A stretch of 48,090 nt of DNA, from positions 1 to 48,090 of the IMG/VR virus record IMGVR_UViG_3300017950_000014. One strand, written 5' to 3'. Positions 24,068-32,400 of this stretch are shown one piece after another. Numbering within the stretch: the stretch's first letter is position 1; every line of letters starts with the position of its first letter. A program made the position numbers and the translations under genes. The notes under the pieces are model-generated. The model made no database searches and was not told the DNA's origin. It was given only the letters and a program-made list of their open reading frames with translations. The DNA is from a virus.

Positions 24068-25177
24068 ATGGCAATCTCTTCTAATACAACTATTGGCAAT
24101 TTTTCATTTGCCATTCAGAGTGCTCTTTCAGCTTACTCTGATGAAATGTATACTAATGCCAAAAAATTATCAGGTACTGGAATCGTAGGCTCTAATGCTC
24201 AAGTTGATCCTAACACTGAAACTTTTATTGGTCAAACTCGTTTCTATAAGCCTTATGCTTCACAAACAGTAAATGTTGCTTCTACTAGTGTTGCAACTGA
24301 CGGTTCAAAGCAAGCGTATACTTCAGACTACCTGACTTATGTCAAAACAGTCCGTACACATGGCGCACAAGAGATTAACATGCAACGTGTTATTTCTCAG
24401 CAAGACGGCCTTGCTAAAATCGCTCGTGATTTTGGTGAAGTTCGTGCTCAAGACGAGCATGATGCAATTATTAACATCCTTCAAGGTGTTGCTAAAAATG
24501 AAGCAGCAGTTGGAACTGGTTACAGCGCTTTTGGCGGTAACTATGATTCAGACGGAATTGGTTTCTTTGTAGACGTTAACGCAGGCGGTGCTTTTGGTAC
24601 TGATACTGATCAAGGTCTTTTGACTGCTGGTGGTATTTCTACAGGTTATGGTGCTATTCGTGCTGAAAACCTATTTACTGCTCTTTCTCTTGGTTTTGCC
24701 GATCATGAACCAGATTTCGTATATATGATTACTTCTCCAGAAGTTATGACTCAATTACGTGTTGCTAACATTGTTGATCAAACTACTGTTACTGAAGGAA
24801 ATCTTGAATTTACTACTGCTTTTGGTGGTAAGTTCCGTCTTCTTATGACTCGTGCTGATCAGGGTAACCGTGGTGCAGACTCTAATGTACACGCTAATTC
24901 TGTTAAGACCACATTTATGGTTAAGCCAGGTGCTGTTGAAATGGCACAACTTGCTGTTCCAATGCCAGTAGAAATGTATCGTGATGCTAACAAGTATAAC
25001 GGTGGCGGAACTACTGATATGTGGTATCGTTGGGGTTACGTTATGCATCCAATGGGTTATGATTGGACTGGTGCGGCCACTGCGTTTGCAACTAATGCTA
25101 CTTATAATGCAGCAGCGTCATGGGACCGCAAGTATGACGTGTTGAATCTTGGTATTCTTCCAATCTTCCACGCTTAA
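24068..25177 (+). CDS. Major capsid protein
   Basis: The 369-residue protein follows the scaffold with AAGGAATAAAA upstream. Codon use is noticeably more C- and G-ending than in its neighbours, as in highly expressed capsid genes. It is Ala/Thr/Gly-rich, with an extended-arm-like start and QDEHDAIINILQGVA helix typical of the HK97-fold spine region. Assignment rests on position, size and composition; the exact coat family is not identified. Confidence 0.88.
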   Translation: MAISSNTTIGNFSFAIQSALSAYSDEMYTNAKKLSGTGIVGSNAQVDPNTETFIGQTRFYKPYASQTVNVASTSVATDGSKQAYTSDYLTYVKTVRTHGAQEINMQRVISQQDGLAKIARDFGEVRAQDEHDAIINILQGVAKNEAAVGTGYSAFGGNYDSDGIGFFVDVNAGGAFGTDTDQGLLTAGGISTGYGAIRAENLFTALSLGFADHEPDFVYMITSPEVMTQLRVANIVDQTTVTEGNLEFTTAFGGKFRLLMTRADQGNRGADSNVHANSVKTTFMVKPGAVEMAQLAVPMPVEMYRDANKYNGGGTTDMWYRWGYVMHPMGYDWTGAATAFATNATYNAAASWDRKYDVLNLGILPIFHA

Positions 25178-25191
25178 TTGAGAGGTGAGGT

Positions 25192-25749
25192 ATGGCTTTA
25201 GTGCTAGGCATCAATAGCTATGCTACTATAGAAGAGGCTGATATTTATTTTGAGTCTCGTATTGACGTAGCTACGTGGGAATCAGCTGATGACACGCTTA
25301 AGGAGCAAGCTCTAGTTACTGCAACTAGATACTTGGACACTCTTGCCTACACTGGGTATGTTACTGACACTGATCAATCTATGTCATGGCCTCGAACAGG
25401 TGCTATTTATAGCCCTCAAAGAGGTCGTGATGTACAATTTAATAAAGATTATGTTTGGACAGAGCTAAGTTTATTAACATCAGAAGTTTTTACTACTGCT
25501 TTATATAACTTACCTTTAGAAATTCGTTTAATTAAAACAGCAACAATAGAACAAGCATACCATTATTTAAATAATGATGGACTTCTTGACAATACTGGAG
25601 GTCTTCCAGATAGGGTTGAAGTTGGATCCATTACTATTGATGGTCTTAATGGTAATTCGGAAATTCCTGCTCGTTCTAGGTTAGTAAGTAATTTAATTAG
25701 ACCACTATTAATTAATGGTGGCTCTTCAAAATGGTTTAGGTCTAACTAA
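25192..25749 (+). CDS. Head-tail adaptor (DnaT-like family)
   Basis: The start GINSYATIEEADIYFESR followed by W, ALVTATRYLDTL and a SWPRTG motif is the pattern of the phage DnaT-like family (PF20557 type), found directly after capsid genes and acting as the first adaptor ring on the portal. Later helices contain LPLEIRLIKTATIEQAYHYL. AGAGGTGAGG precedes the ATG. The name DnaT-like reflects a distant similarity only. Confidence 0.85.
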   Translation: MALVLGINSYATIEEADIYFESRIDVATWESADDTLKEQALVTATRYLDTLAYTGYVTDTDQSMSWPRTGAIYSPQRGRDVQFNKDYVWTELSLLTSEVFTTALYNLPLEIRLIKTATIEQAYHYLNNDGLLDNTGGLPDRVEVGSITIDGLNGNSEIPARSRLVSNLIRPLLINGGSSKWFRSN

Positions 25750-26108
25750 TGGCATTAAAATCTTTAATAAAAAGTCAAGTGAAAAAAGCATTTGACAGTT
25801 ATTTAGAAGATCTAGCCCAAGACATTACTTTAACCAATAAATCTGCAAGCTCTTATAATTTTGCAACAGGTCAAACTACTGTTTCTGATAAAGCTTCTGT
25901 GATTGTAAAAGGTGTGTTAGTAGAAGGAAAGAAAGATCCAAAAGATCCTTTAAATACAACTACTGCAAAAGATATACTTTTAATTAATGCAGAAGATGTT
26001 ACAGAATTTAATCTATATGATTCTATTACAGTAAATGGAAAAACTTACAATATTAATTCTTTTACTAATAATGGTTTTTTAATAGAAGCCGACATTAGCG
26101 GAGGTTAA
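25749..26108 (+). CDS. Head-closure/stopper-like protein
   Basis: The start overlaps the preceding stop (TAATG). After an N-terminal helix the 119-residue protein is mainly beta (VIVKGVLVEG, DILLINAEDVTEFNLYDSITVNGKTYNI), as in small head-closure proteins that plug the connector. Assignment is from gene order and fold impression. Confidence 0.65.
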   Translation: MALKSLIKSQVKKAFDSYLEDLAQDITLTNKSASSYNFATGQTTVSDKASVIVKGVLVEGKKDPKDPLNTTTAKDILLINAEDVTEFNLYDSITVNGKTYNINSFTNNGFLIEADISGG

Positions 26109-26109
26109 T

Positions 26110-26499
26110 ATGGCTAAATTTACAGAGGTTATTGAAGATATTGAAGGAATTTTTGCTACTTCCTCATGGACTTCAAAAAGCATTCAAGCATATCCTGTTA
26201 ACTATACTGGATCTTATACAACTGAATTTATTAAATTAGAAGTGGTTCCCTCAAGACCTCTTAATATTTATAGTAATTTAAGTGTACAAGGTCAAATTAT
26301 AGTTCAAATTTATGTACAAACAGGTTTAGGCAGTAGAAGAATTGCACAAATTGCAGATGAATTAGACGATGTACTTCAAGCTAAAACTTTAAGTAATGGC
26401 ACTCAGACTGGCACTAGTGCTTTATCTTTCTTAGGCGTAGATCCAGATGACAATTCGCTATTTAGAGCGGATTACACAATTTCATTTAAAAAATACTAA
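26110..26499 (+). CDS. Tail terminator-like protein
   Basis: The 129-residue protein matches the tail-terminator layout: N-terminal helix (FTEVIEDIEGIF), strands (IKLEVVPSRPL, QIIVQIYVQTGLGSRRIAQIADELDDVLQ) and a final strand. Such rings cap the tail tube and join it to the head. It lies one base after the previous gene and just before the tail-tube gene. Confidence 0.75.
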   Translation: MAKFTEVIEDIEGIFATSSWTSKSIQAYPVNYTGSYTTEFIKLEVVPSRPLNIYSNLSVQGQIIVQIYVQTGLGSRRIAQIADELDDVLQAKTLSNGTQTGTSALSFLGVDPDDNSLFRADYTISFKKY

Positions 26500-26508
26500 G
26501 GACTAACA

Positions 26509-27069
26509 ATGGCTCATATTAACAGTATTACAGCTGTTCGTTTTGCTTCACTTGCTTATTCAGACGGAACTCCTGCTGATTTTACAGCAGCAAGTGCAGC
26601 CACTCGAGGAGCAAATGCAAAAGCACTTTTTACAGGTGCTAATAACGTTACTCTAGTAGGTGACCTTCGTGAATTTCCTTCACTTGGTACTCCTGCTAAT
26701 ATTGTAAACGTACCTGTTTACGGACAAGGTCAATCGCAACAAGTTGGTGGTCAATCAGACGCTCCAACTCTTGAATTTACCCTTAACTACAATCCAGCTA
26801 ACCACGCTACTCTTGATACCCTTCGTCGTAATGGTACTCAGGTTACTTGGCGTGTACGTTTAAGTGATGTAGATGGTGTACAATCAGATACCGATGTTCC
26901 TGCAGATGACACTAAACTTTATAATGATATTTACTTTAATGGTAAAGTAGAATCATTTGAAATTACTCCTTCTCTTTCAGATTCTATGCAAGCAACTTTC
27001 TCAGTTTCTTGTCAGTCTGACTTTGAAGGGCCTTATTCTGAAGTTAGTGGAACTTACGGAACGCCTTAA
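26509..27069 (+). CDS. Major tail tube protein
   Basis: The 186-residue protein is beta-rich, Thr/Ala/Asp-rich and codon-biased like the capsid gene. Strands such as PTLEFTLNYNPANHATLDTLRRNG and KVESFEITPSLSDSMQATFSVSCQSDFEGPY fit siphovirus tube subunits. It is followed by a strong terminator, a usual arrangement after the abundant tube gene. Confidence 0.85.
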   Translation: MAHINSITAVRFASLAYSDGTPADFTAASAATRGANAKALFTGANNVTLVGDLREFPSLGTPANIVNVPVYGQGQSQQVGGQSDAPTLEFTLNYNPANHATLDTLRRNGTQVTWRVRLSDVDGVQSDTDVPADDTKLYNDIYFNGKVESFEITPSLSDSMQATFSVSCQSDFEGPYSEVSGTYGTP

Positions 27070-27078
27070 TTAAAACTA

Positions 27079-27104
27079 AAAGAGTGACTTTAGGGTCACT
27101 CTTT
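27079..27104 (+). terminator. Strong rho-independent terminator after tail tube gene
   Basis: AAAGAGTGAC (27079-27088) pairs perfectly with GTCACTCTTT (27095-27104), loop TTTAGG, followed by more T residues. It would lower expression of the genes downstream relative to the tube protein. Confidence 0.88.
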
Positions 27105-27126
27105 TTTATTTATAAGGAGTTTCAAT

Positions 27127-27318
27127 ATGAAACTTATTATTGAAACTAAAGATATTGCACGTTGTGTTGAAACTAACAAAGAATTTGCAATTACTAATTT
27201 AGAAAAACTTAAAGCAAATAACGAAATTGTAGAAGATAAAACTAAACCTGCAATTAAACCAAAAACACGTTCTTTTTCAGAAACAAAAAAAGAAGATACA
27301 AATTCTGAAGAAGAGTAA
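27127..27318 (+). CDS. Hypothetical Lys/Glu-rich protein, 63 residues
   Basis: AAGGAG lies 8 nt upstream of the ATG. The first 40 residues look like a small folded unit (MKLIIETKDIARCVETNKEFAI) and the remainder is a charged, disordered tail. Unknown role in the tail region. Confidence 0.65.
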   Translation: MKLIIETKDIARCVETNKEFAITNLEKLKANNEIVEDKTKPAIKPKTRSFSETKKEDTNSEEE

Positions 27319-27330
27319 TGGAAAATAGTT

Positions 27331-27576
27331 ATGTCAGATAATTCAGCACCTTTTTCAAAGGCATATGTGCTTAAAACTACTTCTCGCCATATGAGGCGTA
27401 GTATTGATATTAGTATTAGAAAAACTTTTGATAGAATGAAAGATTTTTCAGAAGATAATAGTAAAAAAACTGAAGTAATGGAAACTCTAGATTGTTTACA
27501 CAAAATGCGTAAAATGCTAGATGATTTTCAAATGTATAATCAACATTTATTTATGGAAAATCAAGATACGGAGTAA
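27331..27576 (+). CDS. Hypothetical helical protein, 81 residues
   Basis: The protein is basic at the front (SRHMRRSIDISIRKTFDRMK) and helical throughout, ending in LDCLHKMRKMLDDFQMYNQHLF. It could be a small DNA- or tail-associated protein. No family recognised. Confidence 0.65.
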   Translation: MSDNSAPFSKAYVLKTTSRHMRRSIDISIRKTFDRMKDFSEDNSKKTEVMETLDCLHKMRKMLDDFQMYNQHLFMENQDTE

Positions 27577-27581
27577 ATACT

Positions 27582-27710
27582 ATGCCAATGGGTAAAGGAA
27601 CTTACGGCTCAAAAGTAGGTCGTCCATCAAAAAAAGCATTTAAAACTTGTGCAACTTGTAAAACTAAAGCTAAATGTAAAGCTGCTGGTAAATGTTTAGG
27701 TAAAAAGTAA
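27582..27710 (+). CDS. Small Lys/Cys-rich protein (MGKGTYGSKxGRPxKK type)
   Basis: The 42-residue protein opens MPMGKGTYGSKVGRPSKK, a start I recognise from many tiny phage proteins, and continues with four cysteines (CATCKTKAKCKAAGKC), a possible zinc knuckle. It overlaps the next frame as TAATG. Strong positive charge points to nucleic-acid binding. Confidence 0.6.
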   Translation: MPMGKGTYGSKVGRPSKKAFKTCATCKTKAKCKAAGKCLGKK

Positions 27711-27865
27711 TGCCAGGTAAGAAAAAAGGCTTATGGGATAATATTCATGCAAAGCGTAAACGCATTAAAGCAGGATCTAAAGAACGTATGCGTTCTCCGG
27801 GTTCAAAAAATGCACCTACTGCTAAAGCATTAAAAGAAGCTTCTAAAAAGAAAGGTAAAAAATAA
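27710..27865 (+). CDS. Small basic protein (KKKGLWDNIHAKRKRIKAG type)
   Basis: The 51-residue protein has the GLWDNIHAKRKRIKAGSKERMRSPGSKNAPT pattern seen in small phage proteins of unknown function, and about 18 Lys/Arg residues. TAATG overlaps link it to both neighbours. Confidence 0.65.
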   Translation: MPGKKKGLWDNIHAKRKRIKAGSKERMRSPGSKNAPTAKALKEASKKKGKK

Positions 27866-28023
27866 TGCCTTTAAAAAAAGGGTATAGTAAAAAAACTATA
27901 TCTGAAAATATTAGAAAAGAACGTAAAGCCGGTAAAAAACCCAAGCAAGCAATTGCAATAGCATTGGAGACAGCAAAACGTGCCAAGCAAAAAAGATCCA
28001 AGACTAGAAAGAGCAGGAGTTGA
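27865..28023 (+). CDS. Small basic protein (DUF6496-like)
   Basis: The 52-residue frame reads MPLKKGYSKKTISENIRKE then KKPKQAIAIALETAKRAK, the KKG.S..TI..NI..E...G....QA.AIAL pattern of small DUF6496-like proteins. It overlaps the previous and next frames, in the latter case by 44 nt. Histone-like composition; function unknown. Confidence 0.65.
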   Translation: MPLKKGYSKKTISENIRKERKAGKKPKQAIAIALETAKRAKQKRSKTRKSRS

Positions 28024-28267
28024 AGGTTTTAATAAACCTAAACGTACTCCTAATCACCCTAAAAAATCGCATGTGGTAGTAGCCAAAGTCGGAGATAAAA
28101 TTAAAACAATTCGTTTTGGGCAACAAGGCGTTAAAGGTGCAGGTTCTAATCCAAAGTCAGCTAAAGAAAAAGCACGTAAACGTAGTTATTACGCTCGCCA
28201 TAATGCACAAGATTCAAAACCATCTAAGTTATCAGCAAGATACTGGTCACATAAAGTTAAATGGTAA
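27980..28267 (+). CDS. Basic protein ending in YWSHKVKW (DUF5872-like)
   Basis: The 95-residue protein contains PKRTPNHPKKSHVVVAKVG, IRFGQQGVKGAG, KEKARKRSYYARH and SARYWSHKVKW. This layout (SHVVxA, IRFGxQG, KxRKSFxARH, AxYWAxKVKW) is a known family of basic proteins shared by phages and large DNA viruses, function not established. It closes a run of four Lys/Arg-rich proteins. Confidence 0.75.
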   Translation: MPSKKDPRLERAGVEGFNKPKRTPNHPKKSHVVVAKVGDKIKTIRFGQQGVKGAGSNPKSAKEKARKRSYYARHNAQDSKPSKLSARYWSHKVKW

Positions 28268-28298
28268 TTATATATAAGATTATTTAAGGAATATTAAA

Positions 28299-28622
28299 AT
28301 GAGAAAATTCGTAGGAAAAGTTCAAACTAAAAAAATTGATTTCATGGGAAGTAAATTAGAAATTCGAAAATTAACAGCGGGTGCTGTAGAACGAATTGGT
28401 AAAATTGCTTCAGAAAAGTCAGAGAGTGAGGATCCAAATGCATTGGATACTGTTGTTGTTATCTTAAATGAAGCAGTAATTCTACCAGAGGATGAAGATC
28501 CAATTGATTTGGAGTTGCTTCGAGAATTCCCTCTAGACGAACTCAATAACATTGTTAATGAAGTTATGACTTATGCAGGCGTTACAGCCCCTTTAATGGA
28601 CAGGGTGGACGCAGACGCTTAA
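28299..28622 (+). CDS. Tail assembly chaperone, short form (gpG-like)
   Basis: The 107-residue acidic protein precedes the frameshift partner and the tape-measure gene, the place of lambda gpG. AAGGAATATT is upstream. It is expected to coat the tape measure during tail assembly. The slippery heptamer C-CCT-TTA at 28589-28595, codon-phased as X-XXY-YYZ, lies eight codons before the stop and would shift a fraction of ribosomes into the frame of the gene at 28667. Confidence 0.88.
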   Translation: MRKFVGKVQTKKIDFMGSKLEIRKLTAGAVERIGKIASEKSESEDPNALDTVVVILNEAVILPEDEDPIDLELLREFPLDELNNIVNEVMTYAGVTAPLMDRVDADA

Positions 28623-28945
28623 GCCCTAAAGAACTACAAAATTACGAATTAGCTTTTCAGCTTAAAATGACATTAGCTGAAATAAAAGAGATGGATTACG
28701 AAGAATATTTAGGATGGTTTGATTACTTTTCAAGACGGCCTCCTGATTGGAAAGATGATTTAAGAACTTATTATATTATGTCTTCTGGCATGGGTCAATT
28801 AAAACAAAAAGCAGAAGATATTTTTCCATCTATACGAGCAGTTAAAAAAGACGAAGAACAAGAAAGAGAAGAAGGCGCTAAGCTATTGAATAGTCTTAAA
28901 GCTTCCCCTTTTGGTATAACTTTACTTAATGCTGGTATAAAATAA
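28299..28945 (+). CDS. Tail assembly chaperone, -1 frameshift fusion (gpGT-like)
   Basis: After -1 slippage at CCCTTTA (28589-28595) translation continues through FNGQGGRRRLSPKELQNYELAFQLK into the frame that includes 28667-28945, giving about 215 residues. This open frame runs without a stop from the slip site across the G stop codon at 28620-28622, as expected if it is used. The T part (28667-28945 if started at its own ATG) is acidic and helical (MDYEEYLGWFDYFSRRPPDWK). In lambda the GT/G ratio is critical for tail assembly; the same is inferred here. Confidence 0.85.
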
Positions 28946-28961
28946 ATGCTAAATTTCTATC

Positions 28962-29009
28962 GCCCTATGATGGTGAGCTATTAGTAGTTCATAGTCATAG
29001 GGCTTTTTT
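28962..29009 (+). terminator. Strong rho-independent terminator
   Basis: GCCCTATGA (28962-28970) pairs with TCATAGGGC (28995-29003) and is followed by TTTTTT. It lies between the tail chaperone and the next tail gene. Confidence 0.85.
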
Positions 29010-29033
29010 AGTTAAAATATTTGGAGAGTACAA

Positions 29034-29393
29034 ATGGCACTTACTTTTAAGATTAAAGGAATTAAAGAAACATTTGATCAACTTAATTCTGAAATAAATC
29101 AAATTGCTAATGAAAAAACTAGAAATTTGACTAAACAAGCAGTAAGAGATCTTGTACTAAAAACTCCAGTAGATACCGGTTATGCAAGAGATTCTTGGGA
29201 AGTAATCACTAAAGAAATTGATGAAACAAAATTAGTTAAAGAAAAAGTAATTGCAAGTATTGAAAATAAAGCCGAATACATAGCAAAATTAAATGCTGGT
29301 TCTTCTCAACAAGCACCCTCTAGGTTTATTGAAGAAGCTGTTTTACAGTACTTTGAACCAGATGGTGTTATAGTTCAAATTAAAAAAGATTAG
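29034..29393 (+). CDS. HK97 gp10-like tail protein
   Basis: The 119-residue protein has TPVDTGYARDSW (54-65) and a later AEYIAKLNAGSSQQAPSRFIEEA segment, the conserved core of the HK97 gp10-like family of head-tail/tail-completion proteins. These usually lie before the tail tube gene; here the gene is moved to just before the tape measure. GGAGAG precedes the ATG. Confidence 0.85.
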   Translation: MALTFKIKGIKETFDQLNSEINQIANEKTRNLTKQAVRDLVLKTPVDTGYARDSWEVITKEIDETKLVKEKVIASIENKAEYIAKLNAGSSQQAPSRFIEEAVLQYFEPDGVIVQIKKD

Positions 29394-29403
29394 GAGTTTT
29401 TAA

Positions 29404-32400
29404 ATGGCAGTACAAATAGACGTAAGGGCTAATTCAGAACAAGCCCAACGTAGCCTTGAAAAATTAAATAATTCTGTTAAAAATATTGAAGTTTCAGCTG
29501 ACAGCGTTAACTCCAGTCTTAGAAGTTTAAATCGAGCAGCACAATTTGCTGCAACTGCTATTACTGCTGCTTTTACTGGTTCTGTTATTACAAGAGCGGC
29601 TGATTCTTATAAAAGAATTAATACACAATTAAGATTAGCAACACTTAATGCTAAAGGTTTAGTTGCAGCCCAACAAAATGTTAATAGAATTGCTATTCAA
29701 ACTAGAAATAATATAGAAGGAACAGCAGTTTTATATGCTAGACTTAATAAATCTGCAATTCAATTAAATAAATCTCAAGCGCAAACAGCAAAAGCTACAA
29801 GAGCTATTTCACAAGCAATCCAAATATCTGGCGCTTCTGCTGCTTCTGCTCAAGCTGCAATTATTCAATTAGGACAAGGTTTAGCCTCTGGAACTTTAAG
29901 AGGAGAAGAATTAAATTCTGTTCTTGAACAAACACCACGTATTGCTAAAGCTTTAGCCGATGAATTAAATATAAGTGTTGGTCAACTTCGTAAAATTGCT
30001 TCAGAAGGAAAATTAACTTCAGAAGTTGTTTTTAATGCGTTAGTAAATCAATCAGCTAAAATTAATAGTGAATTCTCTCAAGTCTCAGTTACAGTTGGAC
30101 AAGCTCTTTCTGTTTTTAATACAGGAGCAAGTAATTTTCTTGCAAGTTTAGATAAAGCTGTTGGTTTATCAGATAGCTTAGCTAAACGCATTATTATTGT
30201 AGGAGAGGCGTTAAACGACTTTGGTGCTACTTTTGAAGATAGAGTTACTATTTTAGAAGCTAGATTAACTTTATTTAGAATTCAACTTTTAAGATCATTT
30301 AGAACTACTTTTGCTAAAATTACTGATAGCCTAAAAAATATTACTTTTGAAAATATTACATTTGATGTTAGTTCTAATGCGTATACTAATGCAACAAAGA
30401 AAATTTCTGAAATTGAAACTAAATTAAAATCTTTAACTGGCTTTAATATTAAGATTGATTTTAGTGCAATAGAATCTTCGATTAATACTGTAAAAAGTTT
30501 TACTAAAGAAATTTACAATTACTTTGAAGATTTATATATAAAGTTAGTAGGTAACTCTATTATTCCTGATATGGTTTTTGCCATTATTGACTGGATGTTA
30601 ACATTAAAAGCAGAAACTCTTCCTGTTATTGAAGATTGGAAAAAAGAATTTGTTGGTAAAATAGAAGAACTATATAGTAAAAGTGTAAGAGGTCTTGGCG
30701 ATTTTGTTTATGCTACTAAAACTCAACTTGAAAGTTTAAAAGAAAATTCTTTTATTAAAAAAGGTTTTGATGTTGTAGAAAAATCTTTAGATAGAATAAA
30801 AGCAAGTGATGCATTTATTTCAGTAAACTCTGCTTTATCAGAAGCTAAAAATAAAGCTTTAGAAGTAGGTAATACTTTAAAAGATTCTTTTAAAACTACA
30901 TTTACATTTGATGATGATACTGTATCTACTTTAACTGGATCTTTTGGACTTGCTTTAACGGCTGCTACTTTATCTCCAGATCTAATTAATGCTTTTAGAA
31001 CGCTTTTTGATAATTCATTAGCTTTAGTAAAACCTATAGCTATTTTAACTTTAAGTGAAAAGTTTGGTAGTGATATTGCAAGAGTTTTAAAAGAAAAAGT
31101 TGATTTTGAAAGTCTTGGAGAAAGTATTGGTACTGCTTTCCGTAATATTGTTAGTGGTGCAGGAAGTAGTGGAACAGCCGATTTAGGTGCTCAACTTGGA
31201 GCTTCTTTCTTAAACTTCATTCAAGGTGGATTAAAAGGTGCTGTTTTTGATGCAGAATTTACTGATGCGTTAACTGTTGCACTTAGCGGTGTTTTTGTTG
31301 CTGCTGTTGCTTCTAAAGGTTTTAGATCTGCATTATTAGCCAGTTTATCTTTTAGTTTTACAGGTGCTTCAATCACTGATAAAATCGGACCTTTAGGTAA
31401 AGGCCGAGATGTTAATACAGATATAATTGGAGAACAAAGAGCAGCTAGTATCCAAAGAGTAATTGCAGGTAGTACTGCTATTGCAGGTAGTTTGTTTGCA
31501 GCACAAGTATCAGAAGAGTTAGGTGGTTCAGCTGCTGATCAAATTGCTGCAGCAATTGTTGGAGGCATGTTAGGTGGTGTTGCTGGCGCTCTTTTAGGAC
31601 GAATAGGCGCTTCTATAGCTTTAGGTATTTCTTCTACTTTAGCAACTATAAGTGCAGCTGCAGGTTTAACTGCAGCAGGTGGAATAATTGCTGGTGGTAT
31701 TTTAACAGTATTAACAGGTCTTGGTGGACTCCTTTTATTTCCTGAAGAAACTCAACTTTTAGTTAAATCAGTTTTTGGTGAAGCTGCTGCAAATTTTGTA
31801 AAAGAGTTAAGTAATACTTTAAGAACTTTTACACAAGAAGTTGGTCAATCTATTGGAGATGCTTTTAAAGAAGTTTTAAAATTCTTTGGAATTGAAAAAG
31901 ATAAAGCAAAACTAACTGATCAAACTATTTCTCAAAGAGAAGCTTTTGAAAAAGCAATAGATAATCTTAGAGTATCAGAATTAGTTAGAGTAGACGATGC
32001 TTTACTAAGTAATGTATTAACTCTTCTTAGTAATAACAATAATACTAATCAAGAACTTGGAGTTTTAATAAGACAACAAGCTGCTTTAGCAAAAGAAACT
32101 TTAACTACTAATACTTTAAATGCTTTAGCTTCTGAAATCGAAAAGTTACCTAGTAAAGTAAAAGAGACAAATGATAGTTGGCTTGATGATTTTAGTAAAA
32201 GTGTAAAAGAAATTTTCTCTAGTGAAGATTCAGCGGTACTTAATCAAAGAGTTAAACCTAGCGTTGAGATTGGTAATGATCTTAGAGAAAAATCTTTAAT
32301 TACTTTAAAATCTCTAGATGCTGTAACAAGTAAAAGAGAGGATCCTAGAGAATTAGTTAAAAATGCAATATCTATTCTTGAAAAAGGTGAAAAGAACGCT

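Noticed and set aside
27096-27503. Minus-strand frame of 135 residues opposite small tail genes
   Set aside because: It covers two well-spaced + strand genes with good ribosome sites and has Ser/Leu-rich antisense composition.
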